A DNA stretch of 64,000 nt from Streptomyces griseoincarnatus (GCA_014649575.1 BMTH01000018.1:1-64000), one strand, 5' to 3'. Positions 41,799 through 51,395 are shown, counted from the first letter of the stretch. Notes: generated by a model not told the origin, from the letters alone. Made by a program: numbers and translations.

Positions 41799-43204
41799 GG
41801 TCATGCCCCTTGCCGTGGTGTAGGCGATCAGTCGTCTGACGTGGCGGGTAGGACGATCGTGTCGTCGGTGTAGAGGGCGTCCATGCTTTCGTTGGAGAGG
41901 TAGCGGCGGGGGAAGGCGATCCATTCGTCGTGGAGTTCGGCGAGGACCGCGGTGGCCAGGCGGAGGACTGCGGTCGGGTTCGGGAAGACCTGGACGACGT
42001 CGGTGCACCGTTTGATCTCCCGGTTCAGCCGCTCCAGCGGGTTCGTGGACTGGATCTTCTTCCAGTGCTGGTGGGGGAAGTCCGCGAACGCGGTCAGATC
42101 CTCCTTCGCCTCCAGCAGCATCTCCCTGACCTTGGGGAGCTGCCGGCCGAGCATGTCGGCGACGGTGTCGAGCTGGGTGCGGACAGTATCCGCGGTGGGC
42201 TGGGCGAAGACCGTGCGGATCGTGGCTGCGACCATCTCCGCCGAGCCTTTCGGGATGGGGGCGAAGACGTTGCGCACGAAGTGGACACGACACCTTTGCC
42301 AGGCGGCGCCGAGCATGACCTTGCGGATCGCTTTGACCAGGCCGCTGTGGCTGTCGGAGATGACCAGACGGACGCCACTCAGCCCGCGTTCGCGCAGGTG
42401 ACGCAAGAACTGGGCCCAGAACACTTCGGTCTCGCTGTCGCCGACCATGACCCCGACAACCTCGCGGCCGCCGTCCTGGGTGACGCCGGTGGCGATCACA
42501 ATCGCTTGGGAGACGATGCGGTGGTCGACACGGGCCTTGACGTAGGTGGCGTCGAGGAACAGATAGGGAAACCGGATGTGGTCCAGCGGACGCGCTCGGA
42601 AGGCCTCCAACTGTTCGTCGAGGTCCGCATATCCGGGAGACCTCGCTCTTGGATATCCCGGTGTCGGAGCCAGGACCTTGACCAGGTCGTCGACGGAGCG
42701 GGTGGAGACGCCGTGGACGTATGCCTCCATGACGACCGCGTAGAGGGCCTGGTCGATGCGGCGACGGCGCTCGAGGAGGCTGGGGAAGAAGCTCCCGGCC
42801 CGCAGTTTCGGGATCGCGAGCTCGAGGTCGCCGGCCTGCGTGGTCACGGTCTTCTCCCGGTGGCCGTTGCGCCAGGTGGTGCGGGTGTCGGTGTGCTCCC
42901 CCACTCGGCGCCGATCTTCGCGGTGGCCTCGGCCTCGATCAGTTCCTGCAGCAGCCTTTCGGCGACCTCGCGGACGAGTTCAAGACCATCGGCCGAACGT
43001 AGTGACTCAAGCAGGCGAAGTAGGTCATGCTGGGACAAGGCCACCGTGCACCCCCTGGGGTCGAACTGCCCGTTCACTCCGGACAGTTGCACGGTGGCCT
43101 GCCAGTTGAGCAGGGAGCAGTCACCGGCAGACGGTGCATCCCAGGGAGCAGAACCCGCGCACTCAACCCCAAAGATCCCCAACACCACACAGCGGGACGC
43201 CATC
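41799..43204 (-). mobile_element. IS256-family insertion sequence (1406 bp) with 8-bp target duplication
   Basis: The element is bounded by identical 8-bp repeats CCGCGCCG (41791-41798 and 43205-43212). Its ends are imperfect inverted repeats of about 29 bp: the left begins GGTCATGCCCC and the right, read inward, GATGGCGTCCC; both share GTGGTGT further in. It carries one frameshifted transposase. It landed inside an IS5-like gene, so the insertion is younger than that element. Confidence 0.82.
41828..43044 (-). pseudogene. IS256-family (Mutator) transposase with frameshift
   Basis: From GTG 43044 the protein reads MALSQHDLLRLLESLRSADG and continues to IGAEWG, where one G is missing from a G-run near 42901. 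The frame then resumes as GEHTDTRTTWRNGH and runs to the stop. The downstream part has the family features DHIRFPYLFLDATYVKAR (first Asp), LVISDSHSGLVKAI (second Asp) and the C-terminal Glu region NPLERLNREIKR. Without the deletion it would be about 405 residues; programmed frameshifting cannot be excluded but is not usual in this family. Confidence 0.82.
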
Positions 43205-43490
43205 CCGCGCCGTCGGCGCCCGGCCAGCTCCACGCCGACAGGGCTACGACTACGACCACTTGCGGAAATGGCTTCGCGAGCGTCGCATCCGCCACCGCAT
43301 CGCCCGCAAGGGCATCGAGTCGTCCACGCGGCTCGGCCGACACCGCTGGGTCGTCGAGAGGACGGTCTCGCGGCTGGTCGGGTGCCGAAGGCTGCACCGC
43401 TGTTACGGAGCGCAAGACCGAGCGCTTCCAGGCCTTCGTCGGCATCGCCGCAGCCCTCATCAGCTATCGCCAACTCGCCGGGCAGTGCGG
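43205..43490 (+). pseudogene. 3' half of the interrupted IS5-like transposase
   Basis: It continues the DDE domain after the IS256 insertion: GYDYDHLRKWLRERRIRHRI, RLGRHRWVVERTVSRLVGC. One extra G after RLHRCY shifts the frame to TERFQAFVGIAAALISYRQL. The end of this remnant abuts the 3' end of the convergent NUDIX gene. Confidence 0.8.
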
Positions 43491-43495
43491 CAGGC

Positions 43496-43987
43496 TCAGC
43501 GCGAACCGGCGGGCAGAGTGAGCCGGGCGAGGTAGACGTCGATGCCCGATACACGACCAGACAGGGGTGCGCTCAGATCCCACCAGCGCATCGCCTCAAT
43601 CTCGCGATCCGCCTCGAAATCGCGGCGTCGTAGGGCGCGGCCGGTGAACAGGGCACCGTACTCGGCGCGCTGTGCGGAACCCAACAGGAATCCGGCATAG
43701 CCAACGAATTGCAACGGAGTGTCGGACACCTGACCGCTCTCCTCGGCAAGTTCACGAACGGCCGCCTGGCGAGGGCTCTCCCCGGGCTCGAGCAAGCCGC
43801 CAGGTAGTTCCCATTGCCCCCGGAACCGGTCGTAGACCATAACGACCTCGTCGCGGTGCCACAAGGCAGTCAGAGCCATGGGCGTGGGAGCCCCACCAGG
43901 CAGGGCATCTTCGGCGCCGAGCGTGAATGAAACCAGCCGGTTGCCGCGTTGATCGACAGCGAGGGGCTTGGGTGAGGGATTGAGCAT
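43496..43987 (-). CDS. NUDIX hydrolase
   Basis: A 163-residue NUDIX protein with an intact box GGLLEPGESPRQAAVRELAEESG (first 20: GGLLEPGESPRQAAVRELAE). It hydrolyses a nucleoside-diphosphate-linked substrate that cannot be predicted. ATG 43987 is preferred; GTG 44017 is in frame upstream. The gene is isolated between mobile-element remnants. Confidence 0.85.
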   Translation of the reverse strand: MLNPSPKPLAVDQRGNRLVSFTLGAEDALPGGAPTPMALTALWHRDEVVMVYDRFRGQWELPGGLLEPGESPRQAAVRELAEESGQVSDTPLQFVGYAGFLLGSAQRAEYGALFTGRALRRRDFEADREIEAMRWWDLSAPLSGRVSGIDVYLARLTLPAGSR

Positions 43988-44249
43988 GCGGAAGCCTGCC
44001 CCAACTCCGGCACACACTACGCCGTAGACAGGTAGGAACGCGGTAGCAACAATTCCTACACGCCGTCTGAAACGACCTCTCAGGAATCTGACACGAGACC
44101 GCAGAACACGGCGATCACTCGTAGACTCTGCGAGTTACTGCGGAGGTCTCACACTGTCGAGTGACAGGCAACCACGGTGCGACCTACCTGCTGAAACGCA
44201 AGTTCCCGGCCGCCGAGTAGCCTCGGGGAACGGGCGCACACTCCACTAG

Positions 44250-44939
44250 GGCGTGTTTCGAAAATGGATCTTGGTGATGCGATGATCTTGGTTCGTGTCG
44301 CGCGGATGGCAACGATCTGATCACTTGGGACATTAACGTGGACTCCAACGTGGCCCGGGCGCACCAGCACGCCGCAGGTGCGCGGAAAAGGGGGATCTCC
44401 AAAAGGAGCCGCCCGGGGGGCGTCGCCGTGGAGTCGGACGATCACGGGCTCGGCCGCTCGCGTGGCGGGCTGACCACCAAGCTGCACTTGGCGGTCGAGC
44501 AGCGGCAGAAGCCGATGTCGATTGTGATTACGGCGAGGCATCCGGGCCACTCGCCGCAGTTCGAGGCGGTGCTGGAAGGCATCCGGGTGCCCCGGCTCGG
44601 GCTGGGACGGCCGCGTACCCGGCCTCGCCGGGTACCCGCGGACAAGGCTTACGCCTCTGCGAAGAACCGCGCCTACCTGCGCGGACGTGGGATCCGCTGC
44701 ACCATCCCGGACAAGGCCGACCAGGCGGTCAACCGCAAGAAGCGCGGCTCGCGCGGCGGTCGGCCGCCCAGGTTCGACAAGGCCGACTAGAGGAGAGGCA
44801 CGCGGTGGAGCGCGGCATCAACCGCCTCAGAAGACACCGCGCCGTCGCCACGAGGTACGACAAGCTCGCTGTCCGCCATGAGGCGACCGTCCTCGTCGCC
44901 GCCATCAACGAGTGGCTGTGACCAGCACTTTCGAAGTTC
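44250..44939 (+). mobile_element. Remnant of a second IS5-like element
   Basis: The left end GGCGTGTTTCGAAAA (44250-44264) is preceded by TAG. The transposase fragment (44338-44790) reads SDDHGLGRSRGGLTTKLHLA, PADKAYASAKNRAYLRGRGI and KKRGSRGGRPPRFDKAD, then loses about two bases and continues in another frame as ERGINRLRRHRAVATRYDKL to 44921. The N-terminal domain is missing. The right end stops at CTTTCGAA near 44939 instead of reaching the full repeat. A matching repeat CGAAACACGCC occurs far away at 46308-46318. Confidence 0.78.
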
Positions 44940-44972
44940 GGCAGATCTGGGCAGTCGCACTCCCATACTCAC

Positions 44973-46030
44973 TCAGCCGGCGTGGAGGATCCGAAAGCGG
45001 TCGGGTTCCGCCGGGTCCCGATCAACGACTTGGATCGGTGTCCAAGCCCATTGCCAAACGCTGATGCCCGGCGTGCGGGAGAACTGGATCGGCCTGCGGG
45101 TGCCCTCGACCGCCACGCGCGGCCATGACTCGGCGATGGCCGCCCGGTCCGTACCGTGGGCACGCAGCACCGCAGCGAGGACTGCGACGGTGTCCCAGCC
45201 CTCGAAGGCGACGAAGGAGGGCGCTTCGCCAAGCCGCTCGCGGAGCTCCTTCCCGACGCGTTCACCGAGCGGACCGAGGCGCTCGGGCAGGTAGCGCAGG
45301 AACGGGATCCCGGCGCCGTCCTCACCCAGCGCCGCGGCCCATTCGGCGAACTCCGGTTGTCCGGCCGGAGCGCCGACAAGGATCTCCGCGAGCCGCCGGT
45401 CACCCCGGACGGCCCGGACGATCGGCACCGCCGGCTCGGGATGGCCGACCAGCAGTAGGAGCGCCGTCGCGCCATGGTCGACGAGCGCGTCGCATAGAGC
45501 TTCGGGTGTGAGAGTCGCGTCGAGTTCGAGGACGGTGCCGCCGCGGGAAGCGAGGTGGTCCCGCAGGACGCGGGTCCCGGACGCCCAGTAGACGCTCGGC
45601 TGGGTCGCCACGGCGATCCGACGCCGGCCCGCGCGGAGGAGGAAGTCCCCGTAGATCCGCCAACCGTAGGACTGGGCCGGGGCCAGACGCGCAACCCACT
45701 CCGTCGGTTCCTCGGTGAGCGTGTCGAGCACCGCGGACGAGCAGAGAAACGGCACGCCGAGGGCGTCGGCTCGGGCGGCGGCGGCGCGGGCGACCACGCT
45801 GTGATACTCACCCACCACGGCGGCCACGCCCAGGTGGGCCAGTTCATCCACGGCCGCCGCAGCCCGCTCCGGATCGGCCGCGGTGTCCCGGACCACCAAC
45901 TCCAGTGGCCTGTCGTCGATCCCGCCGGCGTCGTTGACCTCGCGAACGGCCAGGTCGAGTCCTGCGAGCAGGTGTCGGCCCGCCTCGACCCAGCCGGGCC
46001 GCGTCAGCGGGACGAGAGCACCCAGGCGGA
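44973..46030 (-). pseudogene. Branched-chain amino-acid-type ABC binding protein lacking a start codon
   Basis: The frame codes a type I periplasmic binding fold: RLGALVPLTRPGWVEAGRHL, LAVREVNDAGGIDDRPLELV, VVGEYHSVVARAAAARADA, SVYWASGTRVLRDHLASRGG and the C-terminal FSRTPGISVWQWAWTPIQVV. Coding sequence continues upstream of the only usable start (GTG 45899) to about 46030 but meets a stop with no ATG/GTG/TTG, so the 5' end seems lost. No signal peptide is present. Homologues of this type can be cytosolic sensors, so a shortened product from GTG 45899 is possible. Confidence 0.6.
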
Positions 46031-46424
46031 TGGATGACCCGTGTGTGCTTCGCTCCGGACGGCGAGGGTGGCGTGTTCATCGGGTGGCGTCTCCCCTGGG
46101 TCGATGCGGTCGCGGTCCGCCCGGATCGCGCGCCGGCCGCTGACGGTGCGCGATCATCACGTCCCGCCGAGGCAGGCGCGCCCGGGTGATCATGCCGGTC
46201 ATTGGAACCAACACCCGCGCCCCTAGGCAACCGAGATTCCGCTCGCTGAGCCGCCTAGCTTCATCGTCATCGGCACCAGCGAGGGCCTGCACCCAGAAGG
46301 TCACATCCGAAACACGCCGTAGAAGCACGCGGGTGCGCGCATCAGAGAGGGCCGGACACGCGAACCTGCACGCCCGGCACTCGTCAGAGGGATCTCACGC
46401 TCTGGTACGAGGGCCCGAACGGCC
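46031..46424. other. Gap without a recognisable gene
   Basis: It contains the sequence CGAAACACGCC (46308-46318), an inverted copy of the IS5-like left end at 44250, followed by GTAG. No coding region is convincing. Confidence 0.4.
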
Positions 46425-46841
46425 CTACTCGTCGAGCTCGGCGCGCACTCGGCGCGGAGGGCTGAAGGCGTAGAGGTCGAGGATGCCGGGCGGATCGGTG
46501 ACGCCGGGGCCGCCCCTCGCAACCCAGGCGGCGATGTCAACGGTGGCGTCTCGGTCGTTGACCAGGCCGAGCCAGACGGGCCGACCGCCGGCCCTGCGGC
46601 CGGTGGCGGAGGGCTGGATGACGACGACGTCGGCCCGCTCGCAGGCGTCGAGGCAGTCGGTGACCCGCACCGTCGCCGACCCGCCCAATGCTTGTCGCAG
46701 GTCACGCAGTTGGGCTGCGTGATCGAGACCGGGGATCTTCGGGGTTCCGCAGCAGCAGCCGCGGCACACCGTGACCGTAGGCCGTTGCGCTCCCGCCCCG
46801 GCTCCGGGGGCGGGGACAGAACGGTGGGGGCGCTTGCTCAC
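46425..46841 (-). CDS. 2Fe-2S thioredoxin-like ferredoxin domain protein
   Basis: A 138-residue protein with N-terminal VTVCRGCCCGTPK and, about 45 residues later, VTDCLDACERADVVVIQP, the spacing of thioredoxin-like [2Fe-2S] ferredoxins. The extra Cys in CRGCCC could also bind metal. Its GTG start overlaps the stop of the P-type ATPase (GTGA), so it belongs to the metal-efflux operon. It may act as a redox partner or metal-binding accessory. Confidence 0.75.
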   Translation of the reverse strand: MSKRPHRSVPAPGAGAGAQRPTVTVCRGCCCGTPKIPGLDHAAQLRDLRQALGGSATVRVTDCLDACERADVVVIQPSATGRRAGGRPVWLGLVNDRDATVDIAAWVARGGPGVTDPPGILDLYAFSPPRRVRAELDE

Positions 46842-48808
46842 TCGGCACCGCCTCGGGCCGGGTTGGTCCAGGCGGCTTCACGCAGCAGACGCAGGCCGTT
46901 GAGACCGACGATGACGGTGGAGCCCTCGTGCCCGGCGACGCCGAGCGGCAGCGGCAGGGTGGCGACGAGGTCCCAGACCACCAGCGCCGTGATGAAGACG
47001 CCGGCGATGACGAGGTTCTGGACGACCAGGCGCCGGGCGGTTCGCGAGAGGGCGACGACGGCGGGGACGGTGGCGAGTTCGTCGCGGACGACGACGGCGT
47101 CAGCGGTCTCCAGAGCGAGGTCGGAGCCGGCCTTGCCCATGGCGATGCCGGTGTGCGCGGCGGCCAGGGCAGGCGCGTCGTTGACGCCGTCACCCACCAC
47201 CAGCACCTTGCGGCCTTCGGCTTCCCACTTCTGCACGGCGGCGGCCTTGTCCTGCGGGAGCAGGCCCGCGCGGACGTCTGTGATGCCGACCTGTGCGGCC
47301 AGGTGGCGGGCGGCGCGTTCGTTGTCGCCGGTCAGCAGGACCGGGCTTCGGCCAGTCAGCCCGGTGAGCGCCGTGACGGTGGCGGCGGCGTCCCGTCGTA
47401 GCCGGTCGGCGATGCCGATCACCCCGACCGGGCCGTCGTCGCGCAGGACGAGGACCGCGGTCTGCCCGGTCTCCTCCAGCTCCGCCACCGCCGCGGATGC
47501 GGGCCCGGTGGCGGCCGAAAGGCGGGCGGGCGATCCGACCTGGACGGTGCGTCCTGCGACGGTGACGCTCACGCCCTGCCCCGGAGCCGAGCTGAAGTCG
47601 AGCGCCTCGGGCAGCGACAGGCAGCGCTCGCGGGCGGCGTCGACCACGGCGCGGGCGAGCGGGTGCTCGCTGGGTTGCTCGGCCGCGGCTGCCAGCGCGA
47701 GCAGACCGTCTTCGTCCAGCCCGGAGCCGGGCAGGGTACGGATCTCGGTGACGCGGGGCGTGCCCTCGGTCAAGGTGCCGGTCTTGTCCAGGGCCACCGC
47801 GTCGACCTGTCCCAGGCGCTCCATCACGACGGCGGATTTGGCCAGCACGCCGTGGCGGCCGGCGTTGGCGATGGCGGACAGCAGTGGCGGCATCGTGGAG
47901 AGCACGACGGCGCAGGGCGAGGCCACGATCATGAACGTCATGGCGCGGAGCAGGGCAGGCTGGAGCGCGGAGCCGAAGGCGAGCGGGATCGCGAACACGG
48001 CGAGGGTCGCGATGACCATGCCGATCGAGTACCGCTGCTCGATCTTCTCGATGAACAGCTGGGTGGGGGCCTTGGTCTCGGAGGCTTCCTCGACCATCTT
48101 CACGATCCGGGCGATGACCGAGTCCGCCGGATCCCGGTCGACGCGCACGCGCAGGGCGCCGGTGCCGTTGACGGTGCCGGCGAACACCTCGTCCCCGGCC
48201 TTCCTGGCGACGGGCAGGGGCTCGCCGGTGATGGTGGCTTGGTCGACGTCGCTCGCGCCGTCCAGGACCTGGCCGTCGGCGCCGACCCGCTCGCCGGGCC
48301 GCACCAGGATGACGTCGCCGGCCTTCAGCTCCTCGGCGGCGACGGTCTCCTCGCCGCCGGACACCAGCCGGGTCGCCGTGGTTGGCGCGAGGTCCAGCAG
48401 CCCCCGCACGGAGTCCGCCGTGCGGGCGGTCGCCACCGCTTCCAGTGCGCCGGAGGTCGCGAAGATGACGATCAGCAGCGCCCCGTCCAGGACCTGCCCG
48501 ATGGCCGCGGCGCCGAGTGCCGCCACCACCATCAGCAGATCCACGTCCAAGGTCTTGTCCTTGAGGGCCTTCAGGCCTTCCCAGCCCGGCTCCCAGCCGC
48601 CTGTGACGTAGGTGGCGGCGAACAGCGGGCCCCACAGCCAGTCCGGGGCGCCGAGCAGGTTGAGCGGGAGGGCGATCAGGAACAGGGCCAGCGCGGCCAG
48701 CGCCCATCGGGCCTCCGGCAGCGCCAGCACCCGGGTGCGCCGCCGGGGCGGAGCCGGGCGCGGCCCGGCCACCACCGGCGCGGGCCGCTGGTCCAGGACA
48801 GAAGGCAT
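46838..48808 (-). CDS. P1B-type heavy-metal ATPase with SPC motif (P1B-4-like)
   Basis: A 656-residue pump. Membrane metal motif ASPCAVVLS (SPC, not CPC), phosphorylation motif DKTGTLTEG, TGDN and GDGVNDAPAL are intact, and the last helix region has HEGSTVIVGLNGLRLL, the second hallmark of P1B-4 pumps. P1B-4 ATPases export cobalt, iron, nickel or zinc. No N-terminal Cys/His metal-binding domain is present. The ATG at 48808 is used; the frame is open further upstream without support. It diverges from an ArsR-type repressor. Confidence 0.9.
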   Translation of the reverse strand: MPSVLDQRPAPVVAGPRPAPPRRRTRVLALPEARWALAALALFLIALPLNLLGAPDWLWGPLFAATYVTGGWEPGWEGLKALKDKTLDVDLLMVVAALGAAAIGQVLDGALLIVIFATSGALEAVATARTADSVRGLLDLAPTTATRLVSGGEETVAAEELKAGDVILVRPGERVGADGQVLDGASDVDQATITGEPLPVARKAGDEVFAGTVNGTGALRVRVDRDPADSVIARIVKMVEEASETKAPTQLFIEKIEQRYSIGMVIATLAVFAIPLAFGSALQPALLRAMTFMIVASPCAVVLSTMPPLLSAIANAGRHGVLAKSAVVMERLGQVDAVALDKTGTLTEGTPRVTEIRTLPGSGLDEDGLLALAAAAEQPSEHPLARAVVDAARERCLSLPEALDFSSAPGQGVSVTVAGRTVQVGSPARLSAATGPASAAVAELEETGQTAVLVLRDDGPVGVIGIADRLRRDAAATVTALTGLTGRSPVLLTGDNERAARHLAAQVGITDVRAGLLPQDKAAAVQKWEAEGRKVLVVGDGVNDAPALAAAHTGIAMGKAGSDLALETADAVVVRDELATVPAVVALSRTARRLVVQNLVIAGVFITALVVWDLVATLPLPLGVAGHEGSTVIVGLNGLRLLREAAWTNPARGGAE

Positions 48809-48863
48809 GACAAAGCAACCCTTCGCGGGCGGACGGGGCAACACGTCCACCATACAGGAATGT

Positions 48864-48895
48864 CTGAACAGGTCTTCAGGTGTGATGGGTATAAT
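48864..48895. promoter_or_regulatory. ArsR operator and leaderless promoter
   Basis: CTGAA and TTCAG form a dyad with a 6-bp centre (48864-48879). It is followed by a perfect -10 TATAAT (48890-48895) whose end is 6 nt from the ArsR ATG. The spacing predicts a leaderless mRNA and autorepression plus control of the divergent ATPase. Confidence 0.7.
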
Positions 48896-48901
48896 GTCCG
48901 T

Positions 48902-49285
48902 ATGGGCCACGGAACCGACACCAGCAGCGCCACCGCCAGAGAGCGCCTCGACGCTGTCGGCGCCGCCGACGTCGCCGCCACCCTCCAGGCCCTCGCCACA
49001 CCCTCGCGGCTCTACATCCTGGCCCGTCTCCAGGAAGGCGCCTGCTCGGTGAGCGACCTCGCGGAGGCCGTCGGAATGGAAGCCTCTGCCTGCTCCCACC
49101 AGCTCCGCCTGCTGCGCAACCTCGGACTGGTCACCGGCGAGCGTCACGGACGCTCGATCGTCTACGCCCTGCACGACAACCACGTCGCCGAGCTCCTCGA
49201 CCAGGCCTTGTACCACGTCGAGCACCTTCGCCTGGGTGTCCGCGACGTCCCCGCCGCTCTGGTCGATCCCGCCGTCGCCGACTGA
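48902..49285 (+). CDS. ArsR/SmtB-family metal-sensing repressor
   Basis: A 127-residue winged-helix repressor: ALATPSRLYILARLQEGACS, AEAVGMEASACSHQLRLLRN and GRSIVYALHDNHVAELLDQA. The DNHVAELLDQALYHVEH stretch in alpha 5 supplies Asp/His residues at the alpha-5 metal site of SmtB/NmtR-type sensors, so cobalt, nickel or zinc is likely the inducer. The start follows a TATAAT -10 by 6 nt. It diverges from the P1B ATPase. Confidence 0.87.
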   Translation: MGHGTDTSSATARERLDAVGAADVAATLQALATPSRLYILARLQEGACSVSDLAEAVGMEASACSHQLRLLRNLGLVTGERHGRSIVYALHDNHVAELLDQALYHVEHLRLGVRDVPAALVDPAVAD

Positions 49286-49495
49286 CAGCCGGCCGCTACC
49301 GGAGCAGTTCCGAAGTGCGCTCCGGGTGCGCAAGCCGATGTCGCGCGTGGTGGTCTGCTCGGTGATGCCGAACAGACGCGTCAGCCGGAGCGGGTCGGTG
49401 CTTTCGCACGTACCGTGGCTACGACCCGTCAGAAGGTTTGGGCACTTTCCTGCCGGGGGGCCCAGCACTGCTTCGGGCTGTGCTGTGATGCCCTC

Positions 49496-49807
49496 ATGCG
49501 ACCCGAGCATTGTCTGACCAGGAACCACATAGAGGCGTGGCATGGGCGTGCGCTGCCGTCGGAACCGGAACGGGTCGAGTTGTGGTCGGTGCTGCGCGGT
49601 TCGATCCTGCCGATCCTCGTCTGGACCGGCGTCGCGTGCCTCGCGTACTTCGGTCACGACCCGCTGGTAGCCATGGTCCTCGGTGGAGTCTTCGCGTTGT
49701 CGTTCATCGTCGGGTTCGGGCTCCGCCGGAGGGCACGGCACTCGGTTCGCTGCAGTGCCTACGGTGCGTTGGGCGGAGTGCTCGACAAATGCATGGCCGG
49801 GTTCTGA
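49496..49807 (+). CDS. Small two-helix membrane protein
   Basis: A 103-residue protein with two hydrophobic segments (ILPILVWTGVACLAYF and LVAMVLGGVFALSFIVGFGL) and basic flanks (RRRARHSVR). No family recognised. The ATG lacks a clear ribosome site. It stands alone between the ArsR gene and the convergent SDR gene. Confidence 0.5.
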   Translation: MRPEHCLTRNHIEAWHGRALPSEPERVELWSVLRGSILPILVWTGVACLAYFGHDPLVAMVLGGVFALSFIVGFGLRRRARHSVRCSAYGALGGVLDKCMAGF

Positions 49808-49932
49808 GGCGTTGCGGCGGAGAGGGGCAGGATCACCGGCTCCGTGGCGGCAGCCGGCCACCCGCCTTCGACTGCGAGATCAACAAGCAGTTGTCATGTG
49901 AGTCCGCCTTCTGTCGGGAGACAGGGGTCTCG

Positions 49933-50721
49933 TCAGAAGTCGTTCGCACTCTTGGCCATGAGACCGCCGTCACACACCAGGTGACTGCCCGTGACGTAGG
50001 AGGCGTCGTCGGAGAGCAGCCAGGTGGATGTACGTGCGATCTCGACGGGGTCGGCCATCCGCCCGAGCGGGATCTGTCGTGCCGCGGCGTCCCTCAGGCG
50101 CGCGCGCTCCGCTTCGAGTTCGTCACCGTCGAGGCCGGAGTAGAGCAGGGGCGTGTCGGTGGCGCCGGGGACGACCGCGTTGACGCGGATGCCGTGAGGG
50201 GCGAGATCGATGGCGGCAGCCCTGACGAGCGCGGAGACTCCGCCCTTTGACGCTCCGTATGCGCTGTTCGAACCGCCGGCGAAACCGACGAAGGCGGAGG
50301 GGGACGACACACACACGATGGATCCCGGCCTCCCGGCGTTCTGGAGGGCTTGGGCGGCTGTGCGTACGGTCAGGAAGGCGCCGGTGAGATTCACGTCGAG
50401 AACACGGCGCCATGTGTCCAGAGGCATCCGCGCCAGGGGCGCGTTGATCTCGATGCCGGCGCTCGCGATCACTCCGTCCACCGGGCCCAGTGATGACCTC
50501 GCCTCGGCGAATGCGTCGGCGAGTTCCTGTTCGTCGGTGACGTCCGACGCGGTCGACCAGACCTTGCGGGCGCCGACTCGACGGGCCTCGGCCGCCGCCC
50601 GCTCGGCGCTCTCGCCGTCACGGTCGAGGATGGCGACGGCCCAGCCCCGGCGTGCGGCTTCGAACGCGGTGGCGCAGCCGATTCCGCTTCCGCCGCCGGT
50701 GATCAGGATCGTCTTGGTCAT
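49933..50721 (-). CDS. Short-chain dehydrogenase/reductase
   Basis: A 262-residue classical SDR with cofactor motif TGGGSGIG, the NAG-like ASAGI, catalytic Ser in VCVSSPSAF, and YGASKGG with the catalytic Tyr/Lys, plus VNAVVPGATDTPLL. It overlaps the GntR gene by 4 bp and faces a sugar-acid dehydratase across the regulatory region, so it probably oxidises a sugar or sugar acid in the same catabolic route. Confidence 0.88.
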   Translation of the reverse strand: MTKTILITGGGSGIGCATAFEAARRGWAVAILDRDGESAERAAAEARRVGARKVWSTASDVTDEQELADAFAEARSSLGPVDGVIASAGIEINAPLARMPLDTWRRVLDVNLTGAFLTVRTAAQALQNAGRPGSIVCVSSPSAFVGFAGGSNSAYGASKGGVSALVRAAAIDLAPHGIRVNAVVPGATDTPLLYSGLDGDELEAERARLRDAAARQIPLGRMADPVEIARTSTWLLSDDASYVTGSHLVCDGGLMAKSANDF

Positions 50722-51395
50722 TCGGAGGGGTCCTTGGTGGTCCCGAAGTGAGTGTGGATGTGGTCGGTGACGGCGCGGTCCAGTGCCTGTTCGTCGCCCG
50801 TGCGGAGTGCGTCGATGAGTTCGCGGTGCTGGGCGGCGACCACGGTCGCGTCCGAGTAGTGGTTCGCGTCGCGACGGAAGTAGGCACGCACGCGGGGCTG
50901 GATGGACCGCCAGATCTGAAGGCAGTGCTGCTGGTCCGACAAGGTCACGACCGCTTCGTGGAAGCGGATGTCCTCGTCGGCGAGCAGCGCCGCGTCCGCG
51001 GAGTCGGCCGCCGCCTCCATGTTGTTCACGAGTGACTGGAGATGGGCGTAGTCCGCGTCGGTCAGGCGGGGCATCGCTTTGCGGAAGGCGAACTTCTCCA
51101 GAGAGGTCCGGACCGGTACGAGTACGTTCTCGATCTCCTCCTGGGAGACGCCGAGCACCTCCGTACCGCGGTAGGGGTAGGAGATCACGAGACCTTCCTG
51201 CTCCAGTTGACGCAGTGCTTCGCGGACCGGCGCCCGACTGGTTCCCAGTTGTTCGGCGACCCCCAGCTCCGTGAGCTTCTGACCTGCTTCGAGACGGCCC
51301 GAGGTGATGGCCTCCCGCAGGACGTCTGCGACTGTTTCGCGGCGGGAGGCGAGGGAGCCGGAAGGAAGCGCGGGAAGAGCGGGAAGAGCGGACAT
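50718..51395 (-). CDS. GntR family (FCD-type) transcriptional regulator
   Basis: A 225-residue regulator: N-terminal winged helix (VADVLREAITSGRLEAGQKL, LGTSRAPVREALRQLEQEG) and a C-terminal all-helical FCD domain with metal-type ligands (ADEDIRFHEAVV, AAQHRELIDAL, HIHTHFG). A sugar acid is the likely effector. TTGTCGACAA palindromes just upstream and in front of the dehydratase are its probable operators. Confidence 0.9.
   Translation of the reverse strand: MSALPALPALPSGSLASRRETVADVLREAITSGRLEAGQKLTELGVAEQLGTSRAPVREALRQLEQEGLVISYPYRGTEVLGVSQEEIENVLVPVRTSLEKFAFRKAMPRLTDADYAHLQSLVNNMEAAADSADAALLADEDIRFHEAVVTLSDQQHCLQIWRSIQPRVRAYFRRDANHYSDATVVAAQHRELIDALRTGDEQALDRAVTDHIHTHFGTTKDPSE

Noticed and set aside
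48809..49861. N-terminal extension of the P1B ATPase frame
   Set aside because: The open frame continues upstream but overlaps the well-supported ArsR gene and promoter, and the extension has no metal-binding domain motif.
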